Notes: a model not told the origin generated them from the letters alone. A stretch of DNA of 64,000 nucleotides from Salinibacterium sp. (GCA_015234465.1 JADGNA010000023.1:248001-312000); one strand, 5' to 3'. Numbered from the stretch's first letter, positions 27,543 through 36,040 are shown. Translations and numbers: made by a program.

Positions 27543-28784
27543 ATGGCCCGGCTTGCCTTCGCGCTCCCGGATGACCTCGAGAGCGCGCTGGTAGACGACG
27601 CGCGAGACCATGGGCACGACGTCGTCGCGCGATGCGCGAGCGCGGGCGAACTCGCCTCACTGCTCGACCCGTCCGCGGCGGAGTTCGTCGTCGTGTCCTC
27701 GGCGGAGCGTTACCTCACCGCACGCCTGCTGACCGAGGCCGACCGGGCCGGTGTGCGCGTCGTCGCGATCAACGACACGGATGCCGGCCGCAGGAATGCC
27801 ATCACGGTCGGGCTGCATGAGGTCGTCGACGGCGGAGCCACCTGGCCCGTGATCGAAGCGGTGCTGCTTGCGAACCCGCTCAAGGCATCCGCGCCGCTCG
27901 CGCCAGCTGGCGACCGTGGCAGGGTCATCGCCGTGTGGGGGCCTGCGGGGTCGCCGGGGCGCACGAGCCTCGCGATCAACATCGCGGCCGAGCTCGCCTC
28001 AGCGGGCCACTCGGTCGCGCTGGCGGATGTCGACACCTACAGCGGTTCCGTCGCGCCCACGCTGGGACTGCTCGACGAGGCGCCGGGCTTCGCTGCCGCC
28101 TGCCGTCTCGCGGGCACGGGTTCGCTCACACAGCTCGAACTCGAGCGCATCGCCCAGCGCTACGTCTCGTCGCACGGCAGCTTCTGGGTGCTGACCGGCA
28201 TCGGCAGGCCAAGCCGCTGGCCCGAACTCTCGGCGAGCCGCGTCGCGGGCGCTCTCGACTTGTGCCGCGAATGGGTCGACTACACGGTCGTCGACACAGG
28301 CTTCAACCTTGAGAACGACGAGGAGATCAGCAGCGACATGTTTGCGCCGCGGCGGAATGCCGCGACGATCGAGGCGCTTCGAGCGGCGGACCAGGTGGTC
28401 GCCGTGGGGTCGGCCGATCCGGTCGGGCTCTCGCGCTTCCTGCGTGCACACGTCGACCTTCTGGAGACGATCGTGACGGAGCGCGTGGTCGTCGTCATGA
28501 ACCGCCTGCGGGCCGCAGTTGTGGGGGCGTCGCCGGCCCGCCAGGTGGCGCAGTCCCTCGAACGCTTCGGAGGAATCGTCGCCCCTGTCATGATCCCGCA
28601 CGACCAGGCGGCCTTCGACGCTGCCGTCTTGGAGGGGGCCACGCTCTACGACGTCGCGGTCAAGTCCCCGGCACGCACTGCCATCACGACGCTCGTGAAC
28701 GAGCGCATCCTTCCGCCGGATGCCGCGAAGCGGGCACGGCGCGGGCGCCTCAAGCGGGCAAAAGCGCAGCCAGCAACGATCTAG
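27543..28784 (+). CDS. CpaE-like ParA/MinD-family ATPase
   Basis: This 413-residue protein has an N-terminal receiver-like region (residues about 1-120) without an obvious phosphorylation site, then a ParA/MinD fold from about 128. The P-loop reads GPAGSPGRTS, with Arg where the conserved Walker A Lys normally lies and no deviant Walker Lys at the start. DVDTYSG and VVDTGFN are the switch regions. CpaE proteins localise Tad pilus machinery. Here it pairs only with a SAF protein, so it may serve a pilus encoded elsewhere or a separate localisation task. Confidence 0.85.
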   Translation: MARLAFALPDDLESALVDDARDHGHDVVARCASAGELASLLDPSAAEFVVVSSAERYLTARLLTEADRAGVRVVAINDTDAGRRNAITVGLHEVVDGGATWPVIEAVLLANPLKASAPLAPAGDRGRVIAVWGPAGSPGRTSLAINIAAELASAGHSVALADVDTYSGSVAPTLGLLDEAPGFAAACRLAGTGSLTQLELERIAQRYVSSHGSFWVLTGIGRPSRWPELSASRVAGALDLCREWVDYTVVDTGFNLENDEEISSDMFAPRRNAATIEALRAADQVVAVGSADPVGLSRFLRAHVDLLETIVTERVVVVMNRLRAAVVGASPARQVAQSLERFGGIVAPVMIPHDQAAFDAAVLEGATLYDVAVKSPARTAITTLVNERILPPDAAKRARRGRLKRAKAQPATI

Positions 28785-28793
28785 TCGGTCAGC

Positions 28794-30413
28794 TCATTCC
28801 GCCAGGGCGATCGTCTCGACTCCCTCGGCACGGGCGATGACCAAGACATGTGGGGCGGTCTCGGTTTCCAGTGCGCGCACGATCGCCGTGGCATCCGGTG
28901 CTGGCAGCGCATCGCGCGGCGGCCACACGGTCACGCTGGCACCCGTCTGCTCCCGCAGTGTCGCGACGAGGGCATCCGTCACGCCCGATGCGACGAGGGT
29001 GATCCGTGTGACGGGATGCCGCGGGTCGGTCGACGGTGCCGCAGGCGTTCGCCGCCACACGAGGTAGTGGTAGATCGCGACGAGCGCCGTCGCCGTGAGG
29101 AGGCCGAGGGGCGCGCGGATCGACTCGACGATGCCGCCCGACCACGGCACCCCGAGAATTGACTCGAGCACCCCGTAGGCGATCACAAGGAGCGTGACGA
29201 CTGCGGTGATGGCGCTCGCGCCGAAGATGACGACGAGGTAGGCGCGGCGGCCGCCGAAGCTGTTCCAATCGTCTCCCGGCACGGCCGGAATGCCGTCCTG
29301 CGGGCGCCAGAGCACGACCCACGCCACCGCGCCCACGACGAGGGCGGAGAGGCCGCCGAAGAGGAGCGAGCGGCTGTCGCCCGCGACCGTCTCGACCACG
29401 CTCGCGAGCAGTGCGTTGACGACGACGCCGAGACCGGATGCCGCGGCGATCAGCGCGACCCCCGATGCGACGAGTCGCACCGACCAGGCGACGGCGACGG
29501 GTGCGCGGCGCACCGGCGCACGGTGCCCTGCCCACACGAGCGCCCCCACGCTCGCGGCGGCGACCGACGTCGCGAGTTGTTCGAGCAGGCTGCCGGCGTC
29601 GCCGAAGCCGAGGAGCAGCGCTGCCATGCTGTACGCGGCGCTCGCGAGCCCTCCCAGTGTCGTGCCGACGGCGATGAGGCCAGCGATGATGACGAGCACA
29701 AAGCGCGCGAACGGCGCGCTCGAGCGCGAGACTCCTCGCCGGGACCAGTGCCAGAGCCACACCAGAGCTCCCGCGAGCAGCCATGCCAGCTGTTGCAGGA
29801 GCGGGATCCACCAACGCTCAGCCCCCACGAGCGTCGATCCTGTCGCGCTGAGCGCCGTCGAGAAGAGCACCGACAGCACACCGATGCCGCCCGCGATGGC
29901 GAAACAGATTCCGACGAGCGTTGCCAGTGCGGGCGCGACGTCAGGCAGTCTGCGCGGCGCGTGCGAGGGGCTGTGCCACATCCACGCGTGCCAGGCCCAG
30001 ATGGCGGTCCAGACGAGGCCGAGCGCGAGCGAGGAGGGTGACCAGCGTCCCGCGATGCCGTCAGCGGCGGCTGAGATGAGTGCGAAGAGGCCGATGAGGA
30101 GTGCGGTAGTGCCGAACGCAGCAAGGTAGACGGGCCACAGCACCGAGCCACGATCGTTGAAGGTCGGCAGCCATCGGCGTGTCAGCCAGTAGACGACAGC
30201 GCCGAGCGGCACGGCGATGACGACGGATGCGATCGCCTGCGCGAGGCGCGCCCCCGTGTCCTCGATCACCCTTCCGTTCTCGAATACGAGGTGGAGCAGG
30301 CCTGTGATTCCGGATGCCGCGACGCTGACGAGAATGGCGAGCAGGGCCAACATGATCACGCGGCGCAGCGTGTGGATGCCTCCCGGCGCGCGCCCCTGCG
30401 CCGTCACGCTCAC
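28794..30413 (-). CDS. Polytopic membrane protein, DUF5671-like
   Basis: This 539-residue protein has about twelve hydrophobic helices arranged in repeating pairs, with a WVxWxWxxRR-like pattern after some of them (ALVWLWHWSRRG, AWVVLWRPQ, YHYLVWRR). The last 100 residues are soluble and include a Rossmann-like alpha/beta stretch (VTRITLVASGVTDALVATLREQTGASVTVW). The start is a GTG at 30413 that overlaps the stop of the upstream gene (GTGA). The family resembles DUF5671. Function is unknown. Confidence 0.7.
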   Translation of the reverse strand: MSVTAQGRAPGGIHTLRRVIMLALLAILVSVAASGITGLLHLVFENGRVIEDTGARLAQAIASVVIAVPLGAVVYWLTRRWLPTFNDRGSVLWPVYLAAFGTTALLIGLFALISAAADGIAGRWSPSSLALGLVWTAIWAWHAWMWHSPSHAPRRLPDVAPALATLVGICFAIAGGIGVLSVLFSTALSATGSTLVGAERWWIPLLQQLAWLLAGALVWLWHWSRRGVSRSSAPFARFVLVIIAGLIAVGTTLGGLASAAYSMAALLLGFGDAGSLLEQLATSVAAASVGALVWAGHRAPVRRAPVAVAWSVRLVASGVALIAAASGLGVVVNALLASVVETVAGDSRSLLFGGLSALVVGAVAWVVLWRPQDGIPAVPGDDWNSFGGRRAYLVVIFGASAITAVVTLLVIAYGVLESILGVPWSGGIVESIRAPLGLLTATALVAIYHYLVWRRTPAAPSTDPRHPVTRITLVASGVTDALVATLREQTGASVTVWPPRDALPAPDATAIVRALETETAPHVLVIARAEGVETIALAE

Positions 30414-30871
30414 TGCACACCCCGCAGGCCGCACGGGTCGAACTGCCACGGCGCGCCAGTCACGAGCCACTGGCCATCGACCCGGTCGAGGGTGAACTGG
30501 TCGTGGCTCACGTAGCTGCTGCCGAAGACACCGCCGTCGTAGCCGCTTGAGATGCCGACGCGCACGATCGCGGTCGATCCGCTCACGGTGCTGCCCTCGA
30601 GCGTCACCCGTGTCTCGCGGTCGCGCTGGTGCTCGCTGTAGTAGTCGCACTCTTCGAGTGCCGAGTCGGCGACGAGGGTGCGGGCGGACTCGAGGTCCGC
30701 GTCGATCATGGTGCCCGTGTACTGCTGCACGACCCCTTCGGGCGAAGCTGGGTCGAGTTCGGCGCGGTGGTCGCGCGTCAGTACCGCGACGAGCGCGACG
30801 ACGATGAGCACGACGACGATCGCGGCGATGACGACGAGTGCGCGGTCGGGCCTGCGCGAGGTGGGGTCCAT
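30410..30871 (-). CDS. Small membrane-anchored protein with NTF2-like domain
   Basis: This 153-residue protein has a transmembrane helix at about residues 11-32 (LVVIAAIVVVLIVVALVAVL) and an exported domain. SPEGVVQQYTGTMIDADLESARTLVADSAL looks like an NTF2/SnoaL-type or DUF4878-like lead helix, and two cysteines (EECDYY, FDPCG) may form a disulfide. I chose ATG 30871; an ATG 17 codons upstream is less likely. It is translationally coupled to the DUF5671-like protein and divergent from the PdtaS-type kinase. Confidence 0.7.
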   Translation of the reverse strand: MDPTSRRPDRALVVIAAIVVVLIVVALVAVLTRDHRAELDPASPEGVVQQYTGTMIDADLESARTLVADSALEECDYYSEHQRDRETRVTLEGSTVSGSTAIVRVGISSGYDGGVFGSSYVSHDQFTLDRVDGQWLVTGAPWQFDPCGLRGVQ

Positions 30872-30938
30872 GCTGTCATCTTGGCGCAGCGGATGCCCCG
30901 GTGTCACCGCCTCGCCGGGCACAGCCTCGCGTGCCGAC

Positions 30939-30944
30939 TACCCT
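30939..30944 (+). promoter_or_regulatory. -10 element of the PdtaS-type kinase gene
   Basis: TACCCT lies 6 bases before the GTG at 30951, giving a predicted leaderless mRNA. The intervening AGAGGG is too close to act as a normal Shine-Dalgarno sequence. Confidence 0.55.
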
Positions 30945-30950
30945 AGAGGG

Positions 30951-32444
30951 GTGTCGACGCTCTCCGATCTCGTCAGTGCCCAGGGACGCTTCAGCGAAGC
31001 GGACATCGAGTGGCTCCATCTCCTGATCGGCGACTGGCAGCTGCTCGCAGATCTCGCCTTCGCCGACATCGTGCTGTGGGTGCCGTCCGCCGACGGAAGT
31101 TTCATCGCCGTCTCGCACGCGCGCCCCTCGAGCTCGGCGACCCTCTTCTACCGCGACTTCGTGGGCCAGCCCATCAAGCCCGAGTGGAAGAAGCAGGTGA
31201 CGGATGCCTTCGAGAGCGGGCAGATCGTCGATTCCTCCGCCCCGGACTGGTTCGAGGAGACCCCGACGCGCGTTCGCGCCGTGCCCGTGTTCCGCCGGCT
31301 CGCGGCCAACGCGCCTGAGACGACCGAGCATCCGATCGCCGTCATCACCAAGCACACCAACCTCAGTGAGGCCCGCACCCCGAGCCGCCAGGAACTGACC
31401 TTCAACGAGTGTGCGAACGAGCTCTTCCGCATGATCGCGAGCGGCGACTTTCCCGACCTCGCGGCACCCGCGGGTCCGCGGCGCGGCGCACCACGAGCAT
31501 CCGACGGTCTTGTTCGACTCGACGTCGACGGCACCGTGACCTTTGCAAGCCCCAACGGCCTCTCGGCCTTCAACCGCATGGGCTTCTCTGGCGAGCTCGA
31601 GGGAGAGTCGCTGGCCGAGGTGACGACGCAGCTGCTCGCGGGCAAGCTCATCGTCGACGAGTCGCTTCCGCTCGTCGTCACGGGGCGCGCGCCGTGGCGC
31701 ACCGACATCGAGGCTCGTGGCGTGACGGTCACCCTGCGCGCCATCCCCATCCGCGAGCGGGGGGAGCGGGTCGGGGCAATCGTGCTCTGCCGCGACGTGA
31801 CGGAGCTTCGGCACCAGGAGCGCGAGCTGATCACGAAGGATGCCACGATCCGCGAGATCCACCACCGGGTCAAGAACAACCTCCAGACCGTGGCCTCCCT
31901 GCTCCGCATCCAGGCGCGGCGCTCGCACAGCGAGGAGGCGCGGGAATCCCTCAGCCAGGCCATGCGCCGCGTCGAGGCGATCGCCGTCGTGCACGACACC
32001 CTCAGCGAGGGCCTTGCCCAGAGCGTGAACTTCGACACCGTCTTCGAGCGCGTGCTGCGCCTCATCGCCGAGGTCGCCTCCAATCACGGCACCAAGGCCA
32101 CCGCGATGTTCACGGGAAGCTTCGGCGAACTGCCCAGCGCCTACGCGACACCGCTCGCCCTCGCACTCACCGAGTTGGTGACGAACGCCGTGGAGCACGG
32201 CCTCGCCGATCGGGAGGGCCAGGTCGAGATCGAGGTCGAACGCACGGCGGATGCGCTGCGGGTGCAGGTGCGCGACAACGGCAGCGGTCTCCCTGAGGGG
32301 CGAGTGGGTGCCGGCCTAGGCACGCAGATCGTGCGCACCCTCATCCAGGGCGAGCTCAGCGGCACGATCGACTGGCACACCCTCATGGGCAGCGGCACCG
32401 AGGTGACGATCGAGATCCCGCTCGGCTGGATCAACCGGGACTGA
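30951..32444 (+). CDS. pdtaS: PdtaS-type cytosolic sensor histidine kinase
   Basis: This 497-residue kinase has no transmembrane segment. Domains in order are an N-terminal GAF-like region (residues about 1-150), a PAS domain (about 180-280) and a HisKA_2 phosphotransfer domain with His304/His305 in IREIHHRVKNNLQTVASLL. The ATPase domain contains ALTELVTNAVEHG and DNGSGLPEG. The architecture and the neighbouring whiB1-like gene match Rv3220c (PdtaS), whose partner PdtaR is an RNA-binding antiterminator. No PdtaR-like gene is present in this window. The start is GTG and probably leaderless. Confidence 0.9.
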   Translation: MSTLSDLVSAQGRFSEADIEWLHLLIGDWQLLADLAFADIVLWVPSADGSFIAVSHARPSSSATLFYRDFVGQPIKPEWKKQVTDAFESGQIVDSSAPDWFEETPTRVRAVPVFRRLAANAPETTEHPIAVITKHTNLSEARTPSRQELTFNECANELFRMIASGDFPDLAAPAGPRRGAPRASDGLVRLDVDGTVTFASPNGLSAFNRMGFSGELEGESLAEVTTQLLAGKLIVDESLPLVVTGRAPWRTDIEARGVTVTLRAIPIRERGERVGAIVLCRDVTELRHQERELITKDATIREIHHRVKNNLQTVASLLRIQARRSHSEEARESLSQAMRRVEAIAVVHDTLSEGLAQSVNFDTVFERVLRLIAEVASNHGTKATAMFTGSFGELPSAYATPLALALTELVTNAVEHGLADREGQVEIEVERTADALRVQVRDNGSGLPEGRVGAGLGTQIVRTLIQGELSGTIDWHTLMGSGTEVTIEIPLGWINRD

Positions 32445-32470
32445 GCCCTCGCTCTCTCCCGGAAACGAGA

Positions 32471-32501
32471 AAGCACCGGCACCCTCGCGGGGCCGGTGCT
32501 T
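32471..32501. terminator. Bidirectional hairpin terminator between pdtaS and whiB
   Basis: 10 bp perfect arms (AAGCACCGGC at 32471-32480; complement at 32492-32501) separated by 11 bases, between two convergent genes. Confidence 0.7.
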
Positions 32502-32513
32502 CGACGTGTTGAA

Positions 32514-32762
32514 CTAGGAGGCGCGACGGGCGCGAGCGGCGCGGCGCTTGAGGGCGCGACGCTCGTCTTCGCTGAGGCCTCCCCAGACACCAGAATCCTG
32601 GTTGGTCTCGAGGGCGTACTGAAGGCACATCTCGGTGACGCTGCAGCGAGCGCACACCGCCTTGGCCTTCTCGATCTGGTCTACCGCGGGACCGGTGTTG
32701 CCGACGGGGAAGAAGAGTTCCGGGTCAGCCGTGAGACATGCGGCGTTATCGCGCCAATCCAT
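32514..32762 (-). CDS. whiB1: WhiB-family iron-sulfur transcription factor (WhiB1-like)
   Basis: This 82-residue protein has the four cluster-binding cysteines (Cys9 in NAACL, then CARCSVTEMC), the GVWGGL turn and a basic C-terminus ([15 protein letters not shown]) for DNA binding. These are the WhiB signatures, and the length and position beside pdtaS match WhiB1 (Rv3219). I chose ATG 32762 because AAGGAG lies about 9 bases upstream; a longer frame to 32798 would include that site. Its [4Fe-4S] cluster likely senses nitric oxide or redox state. Confidence 0.94.
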   Translation of the reverse strand: MDWRDNAACLTADPELFFPVGNTGPAVDQIEKAKAVCARCSVTEMCLQYALETNQDSGVWGGLSEDERRALKRRAARARRAS

Positions 32763-32783
32763 TGAGTAGTGCTCCTTAGGTGA

Positions 32784-32808
32784 GCGCGACCCATTCACAA
32801 GGTCGCGC
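32784..32808 (-). promoter_or_regulatory. Hairpin in the 5' leader of whiB
   Basis: An 8 bp perfect inverted repeat (GCGCGACC and GGTCGCGC, 9-base loop) lies 22 bases upstream of the start codon and just above the Shine-Dalgarno site. It could be an mRNA hairpin or an operator. Confidence 0.4.
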
Positions 32809-32948
32809 AGGGATACAGAAAAACCTCGGTGAAAGAGTTCGTTGGGTTTCTCGGCAACTGCTCACGGCTTTGTGAGGGCTGAATTTGCCTCCAATAGACT
32901 CTCATATCGGGTGTCGAAGATCAACGATTTTTTCCCTAAGGAAACACT

Positions 32949-33386
32949 GTGAACACGGAGCGAAATATGGATGTGCTAGGCGATGAACGCCAGATGAACG
33001 CTCCGCGGCGCAGCCCGGCCCTCCTACTCTTGGCCTTCATCCTGGCCCTCGAGTTCCTGCTCCTCGCGGCCGCCTCGGTCTTCCTCGTGATCGAACTGAT
33101 CGTCGAGGTGCCCATTTCATACCCCTCCGCGATCGCGCTCCTCGTGCTCGCGCTCGTCGCGACCGCATGGCTTGCGGCCCTGACCGTCAACCTGCTCCGC
33201 GGCGCCTCATGGTCCCGCGCGGGCATCGTGGTCTGGCAGCTGATGCAGATCGCCGTCGCCGTCGGTCTCTTCCAGGGTGAGACGGCGCGACCCGACCTCG
33301 GCTGGGCACTCCTCGTGCCCTCGCTCGTCGCGATCGTGCTGACGTTCACCAAATCGGTGATCGAGGCGACGGCGCGCAGGGGCTGA
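32949..33386 (+). CDS. Small membrane protein with four predicted helices
   Basis: I do not recognise this 145-residue protein. Hydrophobic segments are LLLLAFILALEFLLLAAASV, YPSAIALLVLALVATAWL, IVVWQLMQIAVAVG and LGWALLVPSLVAIVL. The GTG at 32949 follows AAGGA; an ATG at 32967 is an alternative. It is divergent from whiB across a 186-base AT-richer region. Confidence 0.75.
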   Translation: MNTERNMDVLGDERQMNAPRRSPALLLLAFILALEFLLLAAASVFLVIELIVEVPISYPSAIALLVLALVATAWLAALTVNLLRGASWSRAGIVVWQLMQIAVAVGLFQGETARPDLGWALLVPSLVAIVLTFTKSVIEATARRG

Positions 33387-33415
33387 GCCCCGCGGCATCC
33401 GTCGCCCCTTCGCTC

Positions 33416-33886
33416 CTAGACGCCGAGGAGCTTGCGCACGCGCTGCACGTGCCCCGTCGCCTTGACGTTGCGCAGGGCGTGCTCGATCTCCCCGCCCTCG
33501 CCGATCACGAAGGTCGAGCGGATCGTGCCCTGGATGGTCTTGCCGTAGTTCTGCTTGTCGCCCCAAGCGCCATAGGCCTTGTGCACCTCGAGCTCGGGGT
33601 CACTCAGCAGGGGGAAGGTGAGCCCTTCCGCATCCTTGAACTTGCGCAGCTTCTCCGGCTGGTCCTTCGAGACGCCGAGCACGACATAACCGGCGGATGC
33701 CAGCGGCTCGAGGCTATCGCGGAAGTCGCACGCCTGCGTGGTGCAGCCGGGGGTGCTGGCCGCGGGGTAGAAGTACAGGATGACCTTGCGGCCGGCGAAG
33801 TCGGCGAGCGATACCTGGGTGCCGTCCTGGTCGGGGAGGGTGAACGCGGGGGCGGTGTCACCGACGGCAAGCAGGGTCTCAGGCAT
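33416..33886 (-). CDS. bcp: Thioredoxin-dependent thiol peroxidase (bacterioferritin comigratory protein)
   Basis: This 156-residue peroxiredoxin reduces hydroperoxides with thioredoxin. The peroxidatic cysteine lies in YPAASTPGCTTQACDFRD, and the second cysteine five residues later is the usual resolving cysteine of this subclass. DQPEKLRKFKD and LLSDPELEVHKAYGAWG are typical. AGGAG precedes the ATG. It is convergent with the small membrane protein. Confidence 0.95.
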   Translation of the reverse strand: MPETLLAVGDTAPAFTLPDQDGTQVSLADFAGRKVILYFYPAASTPGCTTQACDFRDSLEPLASAGYVVLGVSKDQPEKLRKFKDAEGLTFPLLSDPELEVHKAYGAWGDKQNYGKTIQGTIRSTFVIGEGGEIEHALRNVKATGHVQRVRKLLGV

Positions 33887-33986
33887 GGTTCTCCTAGGAA
33901 AATCGACGGGGTTGAGGGCCGGTTTCAGGTGGCCCCAAACCCATGCTAATCTTGTTCCTCGGCGCCGAAGTCAGCTTCGACACCGA

Positions 33987-34062
<76 letters not shown>

Positions 34063-34066
34063 AGAA

Positions 34067-34095
34067 AAGCCCCGCACTCTCAGAGTGCGGGGCTT
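34067..34095 (+). terminator. Rho-independent terminator after tRNA-Lys
   Basis: 13 bp perfect arms (AAGCCCCGCACTC at 34067-34079 and its complement at 34083-34095) with loop TCA, followed by CTTCGTTT. Confidence 0.9.
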
Positions 34096-34112
34096 CTTCG
34101 TTTGAGTGGGCG

Positions 34113-34697
34113 TCAGATCGTCGTCTGCTCCCCGAGCGCGTGCCACGTGCGGTTGTGGTAGACGAGGGGCGCTGACGGCTCCTCGGCCGCGTAGGACTGC
34201 AGCGCGTGCACCGCGATGACGGTCGAGTTGCCGGCCTCCATGCGCTCGACCACGCGCCCGCGGATCCAGCTGTCGGTGCCGACGAAGTAGGGCTCGCCCG
34301 TGATGAGTCGGCTCCAGCGGCTCGTGTCGGCGAAGCGGTCGATTCCGCTCGTGGAGCAGAGCGTTGCGAGGTCGAGCTGCTCGGCGCCGAGGAGGTGCAC
34401 GACGAGCGTTTCGGCCTTGAGGATCGTGGGGGTGGCCGACGAGAGCGATGACACCGAGAAGACGAGCAGCGGCGGCTCGACGCTGACGGAGAAGACGGAT
34501 GTTGCGGTCAGCCCGACCGGCCCGTCGCCGGCATCCGCCGTGATGACGGCAACGCCCGCAGGGTGGTTGCGGAAGACGGCCTTGAACTCTTCAGCGCTGA
34601 GGCCGTCGGCGGCAGAGTTCTCGTGCCGTGCGTCGCTGATTCGTGCGACAGCGTGCTGTGAGGGCGTCGCGTGGGTTCCGGTCGCGTGGTGCGTCAT
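34113..34697 (-). CDS. Flavin reductase family protein
   Basis: This 194-residue protein has the split-barrel flavin reductase fold: FRNHPAGVAVITADAGDGPVGLTATSVFSVS, PPLLVFSV and a C-terminal HNRTWHAL. It should reduce FMN or FAD with NAD(P)H. ATG 34697 is chosen because GGAG lies upstream; the frame extends to 34745. It is the last gene of a minus-strand operon after the aldo/keto reductase. The partner oxygenase is unknown. Confidence 0.88.
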   Translation of the reverse strand: MTHHATGTHATPSQHAVARISDARHENSAADGLSAEEFKAVFRNHPAGVAVITADAGDGPVGLTATSVFSVSVEPPLLVFSVSSLSSATPTILKAETLVVHLLGAEQLDLATLCSTSGIDRFADTSRWSRLITGEPYFVGTDSWIRGRVVERMEAGNSTVIAVHALQSYAAEEPSAPLVYHNRTWHALGEQTTI

Positions 34698-34793
34698 GAA
34701 GCGTTCTCCAGTCGAGGTGTCTGCGCCCCAGTCTGTCGCGGGCACCTGGATGTGATTAACGGTGTTGCGCTGTGTGACATTCCCGCGCTGGCG

Positions 34794-35777
34794 TCAGAGG
34801 AGGCCTTCGCGCCCGCCTGACACCCAGGAGGGCGTTGCCGTGCGTGCTCCCGCGACCCGCTCGGCGATGCCATCGAGGACTGCCAGGTCGTCGCCGCTGA
34901 GCTCAAGGTCTGCCGCGCCGAGGTTGCTGCGCAGATGTTCGATGCTCCGCGTGCCCGGGATGACGGAGACGGATGCCCGGAACTCCCGTGCCTTCGCGAG
35001 CAGCCACGCGATCGCGACCTGCTCCGTCGCGGCGCCGAGTCGCCGTGCGACAGACCGCACCTCCTCGGCGAGCGCCTGGTTGTGCGGCAGGTTCTCGGGG
35101 TGGAATCGCGGGAACGCCGTGCGCATGTCGTGCGCCGCGGCATCCGCGTCGAAGGCGTCGGTGAGGAGCCCGCGCGAGACGGGGGAGTAGGGCACGACCG
35201 TGATGCCGAGTTCGGCGGCGATCGGCACGACGTGCACCTCGACGTCGCGGCTGAGGATGCTCCACTCGGATTGCACTGCGGCGATGGGATGCACCGCGTG
35301 GGCGCGCCGCAGCTCCTCGCCGGTCGCCTCGGAGAGGCCGACGTGGCGGATCTTGCCGGCCTTCACGAGTTCGGCGAAGGCGCCGACAGTCTCCTCGACC
35401 GGTACCTCCGGGTCGAGGCGGTGCTGGTAGTACAGATCGAGGTGATCGACGCCGAGTCGGCGCAGCGAGTCGTCGATGTTGGCTCGGATCGTCTCGGGGC
35501 GCCCGCTGATGCTGCGCGTGCCGACGCCCGCCCCCATCGAGAGCCCCGTCTTCGACGCGAGGAAGACCTCATCCCGGCGGCGTCCGCTCAGGAACCGCCC
35601 GATGATCTCCTCGCTCGCGCCGTCGCCGTAGATGTTGGCCGTGTCGAGGTGGCGCACACCGGCATCCACGACCGCGGCGAGCAGGCGCTGGGCGGATGCC
35701 TCGTCGATCGGGCCGTAGGAACCCCCGAGCGACATCGCGCCATAGCCGACGGCGTCGAGTTCGAGCGCGGCGATCAA
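34794..35777 (-). CDS. Aldo/keto reductase
   Basis: This 327-residue NADPH-dependent oxidoreductase has a TIM-barrel with the catalytic residues Asp, Tyr, Lys and His in LDTANIYGDGASEE, SKTG and YYQHRLDPE. The C-terminal cofactor region is SVIPGTRSIEHLRSN. The only start that gives the expected N-terminus (ALELDAVGYGAMSLGG) is TTG at 35777, which overlaps the stop of the upstream small gene as TTGA. Substrate unknown. Confidence 0.9.
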   Translation of the reverse strand: MIAALELDAVGYGAMSLGGSYGPIDEASAQRLLAAVVDAGVRHLDTANIYGDGASEEIIGRFLSGRRRDEVFLASKTGLSMGAGVGTRSISGRPETIRANIDDSLRRLGVDHLDLYYQHRLDPEVPVEETVGAFAELVKAGKIRHVGLSEATGEELRRAHAVHPIAAVQSEWSILSRDVEVHVVPIAAELGITVVPYSPVSRGLLTDAFDADAAAHDMRTAFPRFHPENLPHNQALAEEVRSVARRLGAATEQVAIAWLLAKAREFRASVSVIPGTRSIEHLRSNLGAADLELSGDDLAVLDGIAERVAGARTATPSWVSGGREGLL

Positions 35778-35962
35778 TGCTCGAGCTCGTGGGTCTCCGT
35801 GTTCTTGACCACCGTGCCGACGGCGATCCCGACGGCGCATGCCCAGCTGACCCACATGAGGATGAGGCGCCAGTCGCGCGGTCCGTTGAGGGTCGTGCGC
35901 ACCGCACCCATTCCGCCGAAGACGGCGGAGAGCACGCTGCCGCTGAAGATGAATTTGCGCAT
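35774..35962 (-). CDS. Small two-helix membrane protein
   Basis: This 62-residue protein has a short helix near residues 5-20 and a second at about 33-52 (LILMWVSWACAVGIAVGTVV), ending in a hydrophilic tail (KNTETHELEH). GGGAG precedes the ATG. Its stop overlaps the TTG of the aldo/keto reductase, supporting a real coupled gene. No function is known. Confidence 0.7.
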   Translation of the reverse strand: MRKFIFSGSVLSAVFGGMGAVRTTLNGPRDWRLILMWVSWACAVGIAVGTVVKNTETHELEH

Positions 35963-36040
35963 TGAGACTCCCGTTCTCGTCGCTGCCCACGCTACCCCGG
36001 CGTGGGGAAGACGCCCAGTCCTGCGCCCGGCGGTTGGGGG

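Noticed and set aside
32860-32885. CRP-like site upstream of whiB
   Set aside because: The inverted repeat is CTCAC-N6-GTGAG, the reverse arrangement of TGTGA-N6-TCACA; the match is not convincing.
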